Positions 1 through 11,700 of a stretch of DNA of 22,360 nucleotides are shown one piece after another. The stretch covers positions 1 through 22,360 of the forward strand of contig LSSL01002547.1 of the NCBI GenBank assembly GCA_001953115.1. The letters run 5' to 3'. This DNA is from Smittium mucronatum. Its lineage: Eukaryota > Kickxellomycota > Harpellomycetes > Harpellales > Legeriomycetaceae. Positions within the stretch are counted from its first letter, which is position 1; the number at the start of each line of letters is the position of its first letter. The notes beneath the pieces are model-generated. The model did not search any database. It was not told where the DNA came from and saw nothing but the letters and a program-made list of their open reading frames with translations. Position numbers and translations under genes: made by a program.

Positions 1-150
1 AAAATTAAAATTAAAATTAAAATTAAAATTAAAATTAAAATTAAAATTAAAATTAAAATTAAAATTAAAATTAAAATTAAAATTAAAATTAAAATTAAAA
101 TTAAAATTAAAATTAAAATTAAAATTAAAATTAAAATTAAAATTAAAATT
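1..150. repeat. (AAAATT)25 tandem microsatellite
   Basis: Twenty-five uninterrupted copies of the hexamer AAAATT, with no mismatch, begin at the first base of the window, so the array may extend beyond it. The unit has no G or C and does not resemble a G-rich telomere repeat. It continues directly into a second hexamer array. Confidence 0.98.
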
Positions 151-198
151 AAAAATAAAAATAAAAATAAAAATAAAAATAAAAATAAAAATAAAAAT
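151..198. repeat. (AAAAAT)8 tandem microsatellite
   Basis: Eight perfect copies of AAAAAT follow the AAAATT array in the same 6-bp register. The two units differ by one T-to-A change at position 5, so this block probably arose by expansion of a mutated copy at the end of the older array. Unique sequence resumes at about 199. Confidence 0.97.
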
Positions 199-1464
199 AA
201 ATTAATGATTTATTTCATCGAGTTACACTTTTATTATTTTATGACATGAGAAATTTCTATTAAAAAGATTCGTAGAAAGGACCCCTATTATATATAAATA
301 TATTTAAAAAACACAATCTTGGATAAAAATAAAATATAGGTGCTTATTTATTGAAATTTATCACATCAATATCCATTTTAAATATAAAATCTTGGATATT
401 TTATCAAAGTTTAAAAAAAAATTGATATGGGATAAAAAAATTATTTATGAATCTTTTTTATATAAAAAATATTTAACATCCGATTCATGGTTAATTGGGA
501 TCTAGTTGTATTTAAATGGATATTTTCGGGAAAATCAATCACCATGGTTATAGAAAATATAAATTTATTAATAATTATATCTTTTTTTTTTTTCCATTTA
601 ATTTTTTTTTCCGGAGTTTTTATTTTAATGTTATATTTTTTTACTTTCCAACCAAGACTAAAGCTCTAGGTTTGTTTCTTTAAGCTTAACAATTAATTAA
701 TTTTAATTATATTTAGCTAAAAATGGCGAAAAAAATCATTAAAATTGAAAAAATCACTAAAATTGCAATGAATAATTCTTCAATTGAAAAATTTGCTTGA
801 AATTTTAGATAGAACATAAATACTTATTGAGGAAGTATATCTATTTAAGATGAGTATAAAAAAATACTTATATAATGTGTTTGATTTTCAAATTAATGGG
901 AAAAAATAGTGAATAATCTTATAAAACAGCAAACTAAACATCAAAAAGACATAAAAATAAATAAAAATAAAAAATAAAGAAATTTCCCATATTATAAAAA
1001 AACACATACCAATATTTTAACTTTTTTCATATCTTCAAGCCAGTTTATAATAGCTGCGGCAATAAATTTTAGCTTTTAAATTCGAATTAAAAAAAATTCC
1101 GGTGTCAATTTTAAAATTTAGATAAAATAATGTTAAATTTAAAATAATAAGTTATTTGGTCTTTTAGGTGATAATTTTATTCTGAGAATATATTTATGGA
1201 AAAAAAATCATACAAATACTATAGGTAGAAACCTGAAATAATTTTACAAAAATTAATGAAATAAGCATAAATTTAATTAATTCGAATAAAAAAAACGGCT
1301 TAAAGTCTGTTAATGATTATTGTAATTTAATTCGGCTATATAGATAGTATCTAAGTAATATTTTTATGTGGCGCTTATTATAAACCCTCTTTTTTAAATC
1401 GATATTTTATATCAATTAATAAAAAATGCCCAATTTAGTGAAACATGTATGTGGATTAGGTTGG

Positions 1465-1529
1465 TTCTATTTGTTGTAAACCCGAGATCCCTGGCCCTAT
1501 ATTTATTAAGTGCAATAGAACAAATAGAA
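1465..1529. repeat. 11-bp inverted repeat around a GC-richer loop
   Basis: TTCTATTTGTT at 1465-1475 is matched by its exact reverse complement AACAAATAGAA at 1519-1529, with a 43-base loop. The loop contains a locally GC-rich core (about 1481-1498), which is unusual for this desert. It could form a hairpin, but an 11-bp arm pair may also occur by chance in such biased sequence. Confidence 0.5.
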
Positions 1530-4500
1530 TAATAGTATTTAATATTTATATTTGAATAAAAATAACAATTTTTTTCTATTACTTATATATTTTATGAAGT
1601 TTCACGTCTCATATGGATTTTTTCAAAAAGGAATATAATCTCTTCTAAATAATTTAATTTTTTTTTATTTTTTACTGATAATTTTTTGAAATAAATCGTC
1701 CATAAGTATGTAATGAAATTTTTGGTTTTTGATATTCTGTTATCCCGCCTTCTAATTTAAAAAATATTTTGCTTGTATAAATATTGTTTCTAAGATAAAT
1801 AAAGTGTATATGTTAAATTCACCTATTTTTAGGCTAGCTTCGAATATAAATTAATTATTAAATATTTTACATAATTTTTCGAAAAGAATGAAGATTAATT
1901 ATATTTTGTTTCAAAATGTATATATCAAACTAATTTAATGGTAGATATTTATCGATAAATACTAATTAAATTTAGGACTTTTAAAAATACTTTATAAAAT
2001 AATGCTTGAAATAGACCAAATAAGCTATTTATATCATGATTATAAATTATTTTTGCTATACTCATAATATAAACAATTTTTCGGATATAATATTTATTTA
2101 TTGGATTTAATTTAAATAGTAAATTTAATTAAAATGATAACTAATCTTTATTTGGATTATTTAAAGAGCATTTTATAAAGATAATTATTTTTCTTAGACC
2201 TCTTTTTTTCTCACAAATGTTATATCTATGAGATACTAAAAAAAATCAATTATGACGTGATGATTTATATGCTAACACTCGTATATTTTATTTAAGAATA
2301 GAATGAAATTATAATTTAATTTAACATAAAAATTCATCATCAATGGACTTCTTGAAACTACTCCCATATCAAACGAATATTAAAGCTGCTCAAAAGCGTT
2401 TCAAATTTCAAATATTTATTCAAACAATTTTAACAATATTCTGGCTTCAAAAAATATTAAATACTTTTTATGCGGATATATTTCATGATAAAAAAATCCT
2501 TACCTATAAACCAAAATATGTTAATCTAATTATAATTTATTTTAGTGTAATATTAAGGAACTTCAAATATTTTTTAAACCCTTATTAAAATTATCTGTGG
2601 ATTAAATGCCAATTCAATTCACATAAAAGAAAAAAAATTTCACCTATTGAGAATGTTTAGTGTATGTGTTTATAATTTAAAATTTTTTAAAAAAAATCCC
2701 ATAAAGTTTCGAAAAGCTCTTGGTTGAATGAAGTTGGAACAAAAAATAAGTCTTTTTCAAAGGAAGGTTTTTTTTCTCAAAACTTTTAGGTTATCAATAT
2801 TTTTTTGATTACTGTGGTGCTCGAAATTCACAGGCAAAATATCTTTGGTGAAGATAGAAATTTTATTAAAACCTTATAAGCAATATCATAAATGATGAGC
2901 TCAAAATACTTTCTTTTATTGCTTCTTTAATTTCTATACTTATTTCACATAAAATTTACTCGGTACTTTCGCTATATAGAGTCGGCGACACTACAGATGT
3001 TAATGACTGATTAGAACTTTAAATACCAATAAAAAAAAAGCTGAGATCTCGATTTATAAAAACTTATTGGTAATTTCCAAATGAAGATTTTTCTAAATTA
3101 AAATAACCTAAAAGTTTTTCTGCTCTTATGAAAATTCCAAATTATTAATTAGTAATCTTGTGGCAAAATATACAGTCAGAGTTATGAAAACCTCGAATTT
3201 AGTATTAAATTAAAAATTTTAGCAACAAAAAACAGCGCTATAATTTCAATTTCCTTTTTTATTGCAATTAAGTAATTTTTAAAATATTTTCTTATGTTTT
3301 GAATCCAAATATAGTTCCGGGGATCTCTTTTTTATTTTATACATGTTTTTTGTAAAAATTTTCTCACAATTTTTATGTAACTTAAATTAAAGTTTTAACA
3401 GATTTAATATTTATAAATACAGTTGAATTTAAATTGAATCTACAAAATCTTTTATTCGATATTTGGATAAAATTTAATATTAATATTTGATAACATCCTC
3501 CCCCCTTTTTTTCGCTGTATTATTTTATGGATTTATATAAATTTAGAAATTATATTTCACATAGTAGTGATTTTTATCATTTCTTCGCTGATCTAGTTTT
3601 AAAATATTCCATAGCACCAGCATATCAAAATTTTTAAAAATTTTATCTAATTGGAAAATATTTTTTTAGTGAAAAAATTAAAAATGGTTTCTTAAAATAA
3701 ATTTTAGTCATTAATCATCATTTTTAAGTTTCCTTTTTTTTTTTTGTATAGTTTGGAATGTTTTTTTCAAAAATTCAAACTAATTAAGCCATTAGGAGAT
3801 TAAATTTTTCTGTCTATTTTTTTTAGTGATAATTAGAATTTTTAATAATTATTGCATATTAATAGTAATTTATCTTCAAATTACTAATCCCAATCATTTT
3901 TATTAATTAATTATATATTTTCGATATTAAAAACAGGCTATCAAAAAAAATCAAATTAAATTTGAAGATAGAAATAAAATAAGGTTAAAATTAAAATAAT
4001 TCCCGAAATCCAGAAGAATATACCAATATTAGATATTTTACACAATTGAAATTTGTGATAGTGGAGAAATGATACGCCTAGTATCAACTTAAATTTAAAA
4101 TCAAGATATGATCTTATCTACTGTCAACATTATCATTTCTACTATTAATGTTAATTTTGTAGAAAGTTTTTCGAGATTCAAATTTTTTCTTTTTATATTG
4201 AGGATATAATTAAGCTGGGTTTTTGATTTTTTTATGGATATTTCGGTATCACCCAAATTTTTTAATGTGTTTTTTTTATTGCAATTTTCACCTTAATTTC
4301 TTGCTAGGAAAAAGAATTTAAAACATCTAAAAAAATAGAAAATACCCTAAAAAAAGTTTAACATTAAATAGTAATCTGTTTAAACCCAAAACGAGCAAGC
4401 TAGAAACCTGAAAGAAAATATACCAAAACATACTGGTTTCATATATAGGATACTCGCCATTAAATTTTGTTTTTATGTGCATTTCCCACCCCAAAAAATT

Positions 4501-5038
4501 ATTCTCGACATTAAAAAAAAATTAATCTATATTGGGTGATAAGCTATCAAAAAAATTACCTTCTAATCACAAATTATTTATTTTAAGTACCGTAATTTCT
4601 AAATTATACCTTTTTTCGAAGATCATCCAAAAGAAGATTTTTTTTTCTTTTTTGGAAATAAAAACGTGGATATATTTCCTATTTTATGAGCATTAACTCC
4701 CAAAAAAGCTTTTTTTTGACTTATATTTTTTGAAAACATCTTTTTGAAGTTAAAGAAGATTAATGAAATTTTGAATGGATATAAATCAATATGTTGCAAT
4801 CAAAATTAGCCAATCAACATTTTACCTTGAAATTAAACGTTTTTAAAAAATATTTATATATGATATACTTCTTAATTAATAGATGAATATATATCTCCAA
4901 ACAGTAAATGAAAAAATAAATCTTCTATTTGCTAGTTTTACAAAGAAAATTCTGCATAAAAAATTAAATTGTTCTAATATAAAACAAGGCTTTGTATTTA
5001 CCTTTTTTTTTTATTTAAATTTCCAAAATTTTTAATTG

Positions 5039-5056
5039 ATATATATATATATATAT
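5039..5056. repeat. (AT)9 microsatellite
   Basis: Nine uninterrupted AT dinucleotides. It is self-complementary and a likely site of length variation. No other function is visible. Confidence 0.95.
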
Positions 5057-6310
5057 TAGCTAACAGAAAACATTGCTAGGATGCTTCCTATTGGTATTGG
5101 AAATAAAATTTTAATATCGAAAATATCAAAAAAAGTCTTTTAAATGGCGTAGTGAACGAAGGATTATTTCAAACTCACCCACGAGAAAATTTGCCTAATT
5201 TTTGTCCGCCAAGATTCGATGATTAATTGCTTTTTGAGAAAGTACTTAATATAATGTAATTATTTATTTTTACCTTCCATTATATTTTTAATCTTGGATT
5301 TTAATGGATGAGTTCAGTATGCAAAAAACTATTGTAATTCTTAAGTCCTGGAATGCTTTTAAATTTTGTATAAAGAATCAATGATTTATTTTAGTGCCTC
5401 AATAGATTATCTTCAAGCTATTTTACTCATTTTTTATTATAATAAACAGTTATTCATAAAATTTCTTATTAAAATATAAAAAACCGCCTCCCAAAAATGG
5501 CCTTATTCCTTTTAGTATATTTAGTATTCAAATAACTTTCCATTTAAGTGTATATCAGGATTTTCAGTTTTTTATTTATAGAGAAATAGTAATAAAAAAT
5601 ATAAATTATTTATTATGATTCATATAAAACTTAACTGTTCTTGTTAATATATTTTTTTATTGCCTTCTTTTTATGTTTGGCTTATAAATTGCGTTTATTT
5701 TTATTTTTTATGGCTATCTTGAGGTGGAAATAAAAGATTTTACATTTAAACTATTTTACAAAAACTCTGATGATAAATTTGACTATTTTTATATTTGTAA
5801 TTTTCTGTTTTAGTATTTACATCATTCAATGAAATATTTCCATAAAATATATTTATTTGATTGAAATTAAAAAAACATCAAAAATTTCTTTTCAATAAAC
5901 TCGATAAAAATTAAATAATTTCTGATATGATTCATAAATAACCATATCAGTTAATCAAAGATTTGGGATATGATATATTCATTCTCATATCGGGTAAAAT
6001 CGGTGAAATATTTGGGATTAGATGATTTTGGGATATTTTATCACAATTTTCAAAAAGATTATCCAAGGATTTTAACATAAGATTTTAGACGCTACACTTT
6101 TCCCATAGATAATTTCGAATTGATAGGTAGACCAAATGTTTCTATAATTTTTTTTTGTGCTAGGTGATAATTTTCGGTATCCCTAATAAAATAATTTATC
6201 CTTGTGAAATTGATTTTGATTTAATTTATCTAACACCCCATGTATTCCAGGAAATTTGCTACACTTTACCATAAAAAATCTCATGGTAAATCAAAAAATT
6301 TACCATTATA

Positions 6311-6550
6311 TTACAGATGAATGAATAATATATCATATTTTATCTTTTTTCGGAGCATTTTAGGGATGTAATTGACTACATGTTTTGTATTCCTACATTT
6401 ATGGACCCAAAAACTATCCCTTTTTATTCTAGGATCGAAATTATCCAAAAAAAAGGTCGTTCGTTGAGATGAGTCTGATATTAGATTTTGAATTGCAAAT
6501 ATGAGTACAAAAAATAAAAACTGATTTTTTGTTTCATTTAAAATAAACAT
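6311..6550 (-). CDS. Doubtful small ORF, 79 codons
   Basis: An ATG-initiated frame of 79 codons on the minus strand inside the desert. The middle part (about residues 25-70) has a balanced mix of charged, aromatic and cysteine/histidine residues, including DNFDPRIKRDSFW, and its DNA is GC-richer than the surroundings. The ends are hydrophobic or AT-driven. I recognise no family. There is no visible partner exon, and the frame may be chance or a decayed fragment of a larger gene or transposable element. Confidence 0.15.
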   Translation of the reverse strand: MFILNETKNQFLFFVLIFAIQNLISDSSQRTTFFLDNFDPRIKRDSFWVHKCRNTKHVVNYIPKMLRKKIKYDILFIHL

Positions 6551-8240
6551 TGTGGTTTTCTCTTTTCCATCTTATATTAAATATAACTATAGAGATATAT
6601 ACTTTCAAATGATAAGAAATGTAAATCACCAAAACTTTATACCATATATTCAATAGTTTATATGAAATATATATATAAATTTTTTGATGATTTCAGAAAA
6701 TTTCAGTAATAATTTAGAAGCCCCCAATATTTTTAATGATTTCGAATTTAATTCAAAGGTTTAGATTTAAAAAAACTTGGATCCTTATTTGTATAAATTT
6801 TTCTTTCGAAATGTTTGCAACTTTCCTTAATTGTTTTTTAAGCTATTGTACTCTTTTATTTCGCGTATAATCATAACTGACTGAAAAATTTCAATGTTTT
6901 TTTCTATCTCTTGGTTTTTAAAATAATTTTATAATTTTCAGTTTTTTTATAATTATTTTTGCACAAACTCTTGATTTTTTTCGTATTCTCACATCCTTTT
7001 TCATGAAAATTTGAAAAATAGGTTCTGAAATTTTTTTTATGCATATTTTTATTATTGAAAAGAGGTTATTTTAAAACCTATTGTGGCAGTAATATTATAT
7101 AACAGTGTACTTTTTTAAAAATTTTCTTTTGGAAATGTTTCGTTTTTTTTTGAATTTCTGGGTCTAATTCAGAACTAATGAATGAGAAATCCAGTAGATC
7201 ATTTTATGAAATTTGAAAAGTATCAATGTAAGTGATGCCTAATGAATAGAAATAAAGGTATTTGCATTAGATATCTTCTAATTTATTTACTTATCCGTTT
7301 GAAATTTTTTAGGTTTGAAGATATTTGTTTTGAAAGAAATATCATTGAGTCATTTTGAAAATTAATAATAGTACATAATTATAATTTTGCATATTAATAT
7401 AAAAGTTTCGTTAAAATGTAAGATGTTGATTGTGAATTTTATCACAACAATTTAGAACAATAAAAAAACGTTTTTCAGTGATAATAATAAAGTGATATTA
7501 TGAGAAGTGGAGTGAGAAACATATTTTAGTGATACATATCTAGTTTTGGGTGATCTTTATATGCTTTATTTGTTTTTTAATCTGATTTTAAATTCGATTT
7601 TTCCCCAATCTAAATGTAGTAAACCTGAGTTATAATGTGCTTTTAAAACACAAAAATTAATTATGTGCCAAATAAGTTACTAAAATCAATTTATTAAATA
7701 TACGCAAGTTAAAAAAAAAAAATGAAAAATCTTTTTAAACCCGACAACAGTGTTAAAATAGAGTATATTGTTCAAATCAAGTTCATTATATAAGTTTATA
7801 ATTCTAAAACATACTTCCTTTATCCCCCAAATGCGGATTTAATTGCTATATATAAATTATCTTTAAAATATAATTTTTTTACAATGGAAATGTATTTTAA
7901 CCATCAATTTATTTTATCAGACGATACTGCACGAATTTCCAAAAATACGTATGCTTAATTATATTATATAGCTTCATTTTGCCTCAAACGAGGTCCGCCT
8001 GCTTGCCGAGGATCAAAATGTGCCAAATGCTTTGGTTATAATACCGTCCAAAGATTGGTTAATTCAAAATAAATTATTATTTTATTAATAAATATCATTG
8101 ATTTTTTTTTTAACATAAACCCTCTTTACTGTTTTTCACTGGGTATTATTCAAAAGAATCCAGTTCTTATTTAAATTGATACATAAATCGATTTTAGGGT
8201 TTTAAAAACACAAATTGATACATATTAATTGAATTTGATT

Positions 8241-8721
8241 CAATTTTTCTAATCAACCATAGAAAATAACGCTTCCTTTTCATTGTGTTTGTTTTAATTC
8301 TTTGCCTAAATTTGAAGGCAATGGATGGATAAAATGATATATGTTTATTATTGGGTGGGGATATTATCTCCTTGAAGTAAGAAAGAGTGTTTGGATTGGT
8401 GCATGTTTTCTATTGGCCAACTGATTTTTAAGAGAATGATTTTGAGGAGAGATGATTTGGAGTTAAGCAACTGTAGTTTGCATAAAATATAAATTACTGG
8501 ATGAAATAGGCGTGAAAAGGATGTTGTTAAAAACGAAAATAAGAACTGATTAACGAATAGAAATGTCAATGTTATAAAAGCCCTAAGTTCAATTGAAAGA
8601 GATACTTTAGGCAAAAATTGAGTAGATTTACGTTACTTAATTTCTCATTAAAATCTTGTTAACATCAGTAAAAAAATAAATTAATCTCGTCAAAATCGAT
8701 ATTCCAGCATTCTAACTAAAA
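8241..8721. other. 5' flanking region of the 8722 gene
   Basis: GC content rises here compared with the desert to the left, marking entry into the gene island. The + strand is G-rich between about 8340 and 8560. A minus-strand open frame lies at 8348-8614, but it has no ATG and hydrophobic composition, so I do not call it a gene. The most likely content is the promoter and 5' untranslated region of the downstream gene. Confidence 0.5.
8573..8580 (+). promoter_or_regulatory. TATA-box candidate
   Basis: TATAAAAG matches the eukaryotic TATA consensus and lies about 140 bases before the ATG of the 8722 gene, which leaves room for a 5' untranslated leader of around 110 bases. TATA-like words are frequent in AT-rich DNA, so this rests on the consensus match plus position only. 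Confidence 0.3.
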
Positions 8722-11700
8722 ATGGGAAAGAGTGAAGACATCCATAATGAGGATAAGGTATCTAATGTCCTTTCCTTAAGTAAATCAAATCCAGGAAAGA
8801 TTTCAAAAAAGAAAAAGGGAACAATTTCTAATCTCAGTTCGGCTAGTTCAGTTCCGACTAGTAATGATCGCTCAACCTCTAAATCTAATAGAAAAAATAT
8901 GACATTAAAAAATGCCGTACTGTCTTCTTATCCAGAGTTAGAATCTAATCTAACTCCAGCAGAAAGAACAAAAAATACAGCCTCTAAAACTTTTAACAAG
9001 CGAATGAAATCATTGAAATCATCGAGAATTAGGGAAAAAAATAAGATGAATTCCGCAAGATCTAATTCAGCAGATCAATCTAAATTTACTGATTCATCTA
9101 ATTCTTCAGGAAACTTCAAATCAGGCCAAGGTCTTTTTGATTGGAACTGGAAGCAACCTTTAAATTTCTTTGGAAATATATTGCTTTCCGGGCTTCCAAT
9201 TTCAAATAAAAATTGGCTTTATAAGTCTGAAAATCAAGATTCTTCTTTTTCAGTTCCTTGGAAAGATTCTCATTTACTAGATCATCATATTTCTAAAGTT
9301 ATTGCTTCTCCTTTAGCTCCCGAGAATGAAGAGCATCTCTCTGAAATTGAACCCAATTCATCGGTTCAAGTTTCCGAAGAGCATATATGCAAAGATAAAA
9401 TTATTAATTTAAGCCAAATTCAAGAGAACTCCGAAACTTCTGTAACTAAAATAACCCAAACAGAAATTGATAATTCTCATTCAACTCAAAATGATTTATT
9501 ACAAAATGAAATTAAGCTTGAGGAAAATCCAATAAAAAATGATCAAATTACACAGCCAGTTGTTGAAAACTTGATTCTGCCTCTTCAAGAAGATTCTCCT
9601 TTAAAAAAAATAGACCGCCATTTATCTCCTACTCATATAAAAACAACTTCCTCAAATCAGATTACCGGAGAGGAAAGTCAAAACAACAATAGCTATATTC
9701 TAGAAAAGGATATTGTACAGAAACCCGAACTCTCTCCAATAATCGAAGAGAAAATGGAATCCAATGATAATGAGATTGATATTATATTCACAGAATACGA
9801 TTTTCCAACTGATCAGAATTCTGATGAAAAAGCATCAAATTCAGCTTCTGTCAAAACCCCTACAGAAAACTCGAATCCAAATCTCCTAAATCATCCTGAT
9901 TTTCAGGATGATTCGGAAAACTCGAAACCCATTCTAATAGTTAATCATCAAGTTCAAAATGAGATTATCAGTGATTCGTTGGACTCAAAAAAGGAAAACA
10001 ACTATTCTGATAATACTGAAGCCTTAATATTAGAACCCCAATCAAAGAATATATTGCACAATGATGATTTTTGTGACCTGGAAAACAAGGAAGATAGTAG
10101 CCCTGAAAATCACTATAATTTAGATGACCATATCAACCCAGAGAATCATGATCCTCAGGAGAGTTTTTTAGCTAATTTGCAATTAATTACCAATCATAAT
10201 TATAATCTTGAAAATTTGGATTATTTGGCGCAGTCTAATGATCCTCAAGCAGAAAACTCACTACATTCCACACACACCAGTGAAAAACACAATTTTAACT
10301 ACAAAAATATACCATTATCAACTTTTAATTATGATGACTCTCATCAAAGCGACACTACTTTAGATCTTATAACTAACAAAAACTCTCCGGTTTGGCCTAC
10401 CAGAAATATGTACGATATGTCTAATAGCGGCGTTTTGTCTAGCATTTTTAAACGGCCAAGCGATAAGAAAAATCCTCTTTTTTCTAATAAAAATGTTGAC
10501 TTCACATCCACTTCCACACTTTCGGGATCTTCCAAAAAAATTAAAATTGAGAATTTCGACAGCTTTTCTTCGTGTTTATCGGCGATAGGTTCACGATCCT
10601 CGAAGCTATCCAAGAGAAATGGTTCTGTATTAATAGGCTCCGAAAGACTTGCCACCCGTCGCCTCAAGGGTAAAAAACCAAAATTTCAAACCCCAAGACC
10701 ATATTTCGGTATAGGATATGGGGGAGAAAGCTCTCCATTCCAGAAACTGAATATAAAATCTCCATTTCTATTTGAGTCTGCCCCTCAAGCTGAAGACGAG
10801 ACTTATACGAAAACTCCATCATCTACAGCTCAGCCCCAGTCCCCTAAAAATAGTTCAGGTGAAGTGTCCATAGGAAATCAAAGTCCTAATTCTTCAACCA
10901 AGAAAAAGCCCAAGGAAAGTGTTACAGCCAAGGTTTTACTTAGTATCATTAAAGAAAAAGATAATCAGTCTGAAATTAATGGTTTTGACTCCCCCAGTAA
11001 GAAAAAGAGAAGCTATAATATAGATACCGATACTGATAAGGATTCTAATAATGAACAGAAAGATCTTCCAGATTCGGAAAATGGTTATAATTCAGATAAT
11101 ATAAATTCTTTTCCCCAAACTCTTTCAGCTCATTCAAAAGGTCCACTTTTTCAACTTTCGAGAAAACGTCAAAATTCGCCACGAATTTCTTTACAGTCGG
11201 ATCTTCTATCTCAAAGTAATAATGATTCAAATTCGGAAAAATCTTCATTTAATAGTTCAATGTCCACATTACTTGAAACTGCTCCTGAGGAGGTAAAAAT
11301 TAAAAATAAATCTATTCTTTCACAGTCAGTAAAATCCAGAGCCACTATGGAAATTTCTAATTTTGAAACTAGGGATTCCATTTTAGGAGATCATTCTGAT
11401 GTGATCTCCACAAAAGAAAAAACAGATGAAGGCTCATTAGCTTCTAAATCTCTTTTTAATGGAAACAAGAAGATTCTCCTTGCAAGATCACGCAGAAAGA
11501 ATGGTTATTCCATGTTTTCTTCGGATATTACCACACAAACCTTTGGTTTACCCTTTCAATCAAAGATGCAGATAAAAAAAAAGAAAAGTAATAATTCTCA
11601 CTCCTTCGAAAGCCTCCCTTATAAGGATGTAGATATGAGTAAAGACCCATCTACATCTCTTGCAATGGATCTGGATAGACCTCAGGATTTAAACTCTAAT

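Larger units (their letters stand above)
199..8240. other. AT-rich gene desert
   Basis: About 8 kb with very low GC, long A and T runs and dense stop codons in all frames. I find no gene, tRNA or recognisable RNA gene here. Open frames of 60-81 codons (487-669 +, 2343-2588 +, 6311-6550 -) are of a length expected by chance in such DNA, although the one at 6311-6550 has slightly more protein-like composition. Small stretches of higher GC near 1440-1530, 5130-5250, 6355-6480 and 7972-8075 stand out and are listed as findings. Confidence 0.7.

Noticed and set aside
1..198. Telomere repeat
   Set aside because: The units AAAATT and AAAAAT contain no G or C and do not match known G-rich telomere repeats.
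487..669. 60-codon + strand frame
   Set aside because: Strongly hydrophobic composition produced by T-rich DNA; no family or context.
2343..2588. 81-codon + strand frame starting with ATG
   Set aside because: Only I/F/K/N/L/Y-rich AT-driven codons, no family and no partner exons; length is expected by chance in this desert.
7972..8040. tRNA gene on the minus strand
   Set aside because: A loose A-box (TGGCACATTTTG) and a poor B-box can be found, but the ends do not pair into an acceptor stem.
8348..8614. 88-codon minus-strand frame upstream of the large gene
   Set aside because: It begins at TTG with no ATG, is hydrophobic, and sits where the promoter of the divergent + gene is expected.
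10344..10667. 107-codon minus-strand frame inside the large + gene
   Set aside because: It lies antisense within a long continuous gene and looks like a shadow of its codon bias; there are no independent signals.
11045..11248. 67-codon minus-strand frame inside the large + gene
   Set aside because: Antisense shadow of the 8722-12501 gene.
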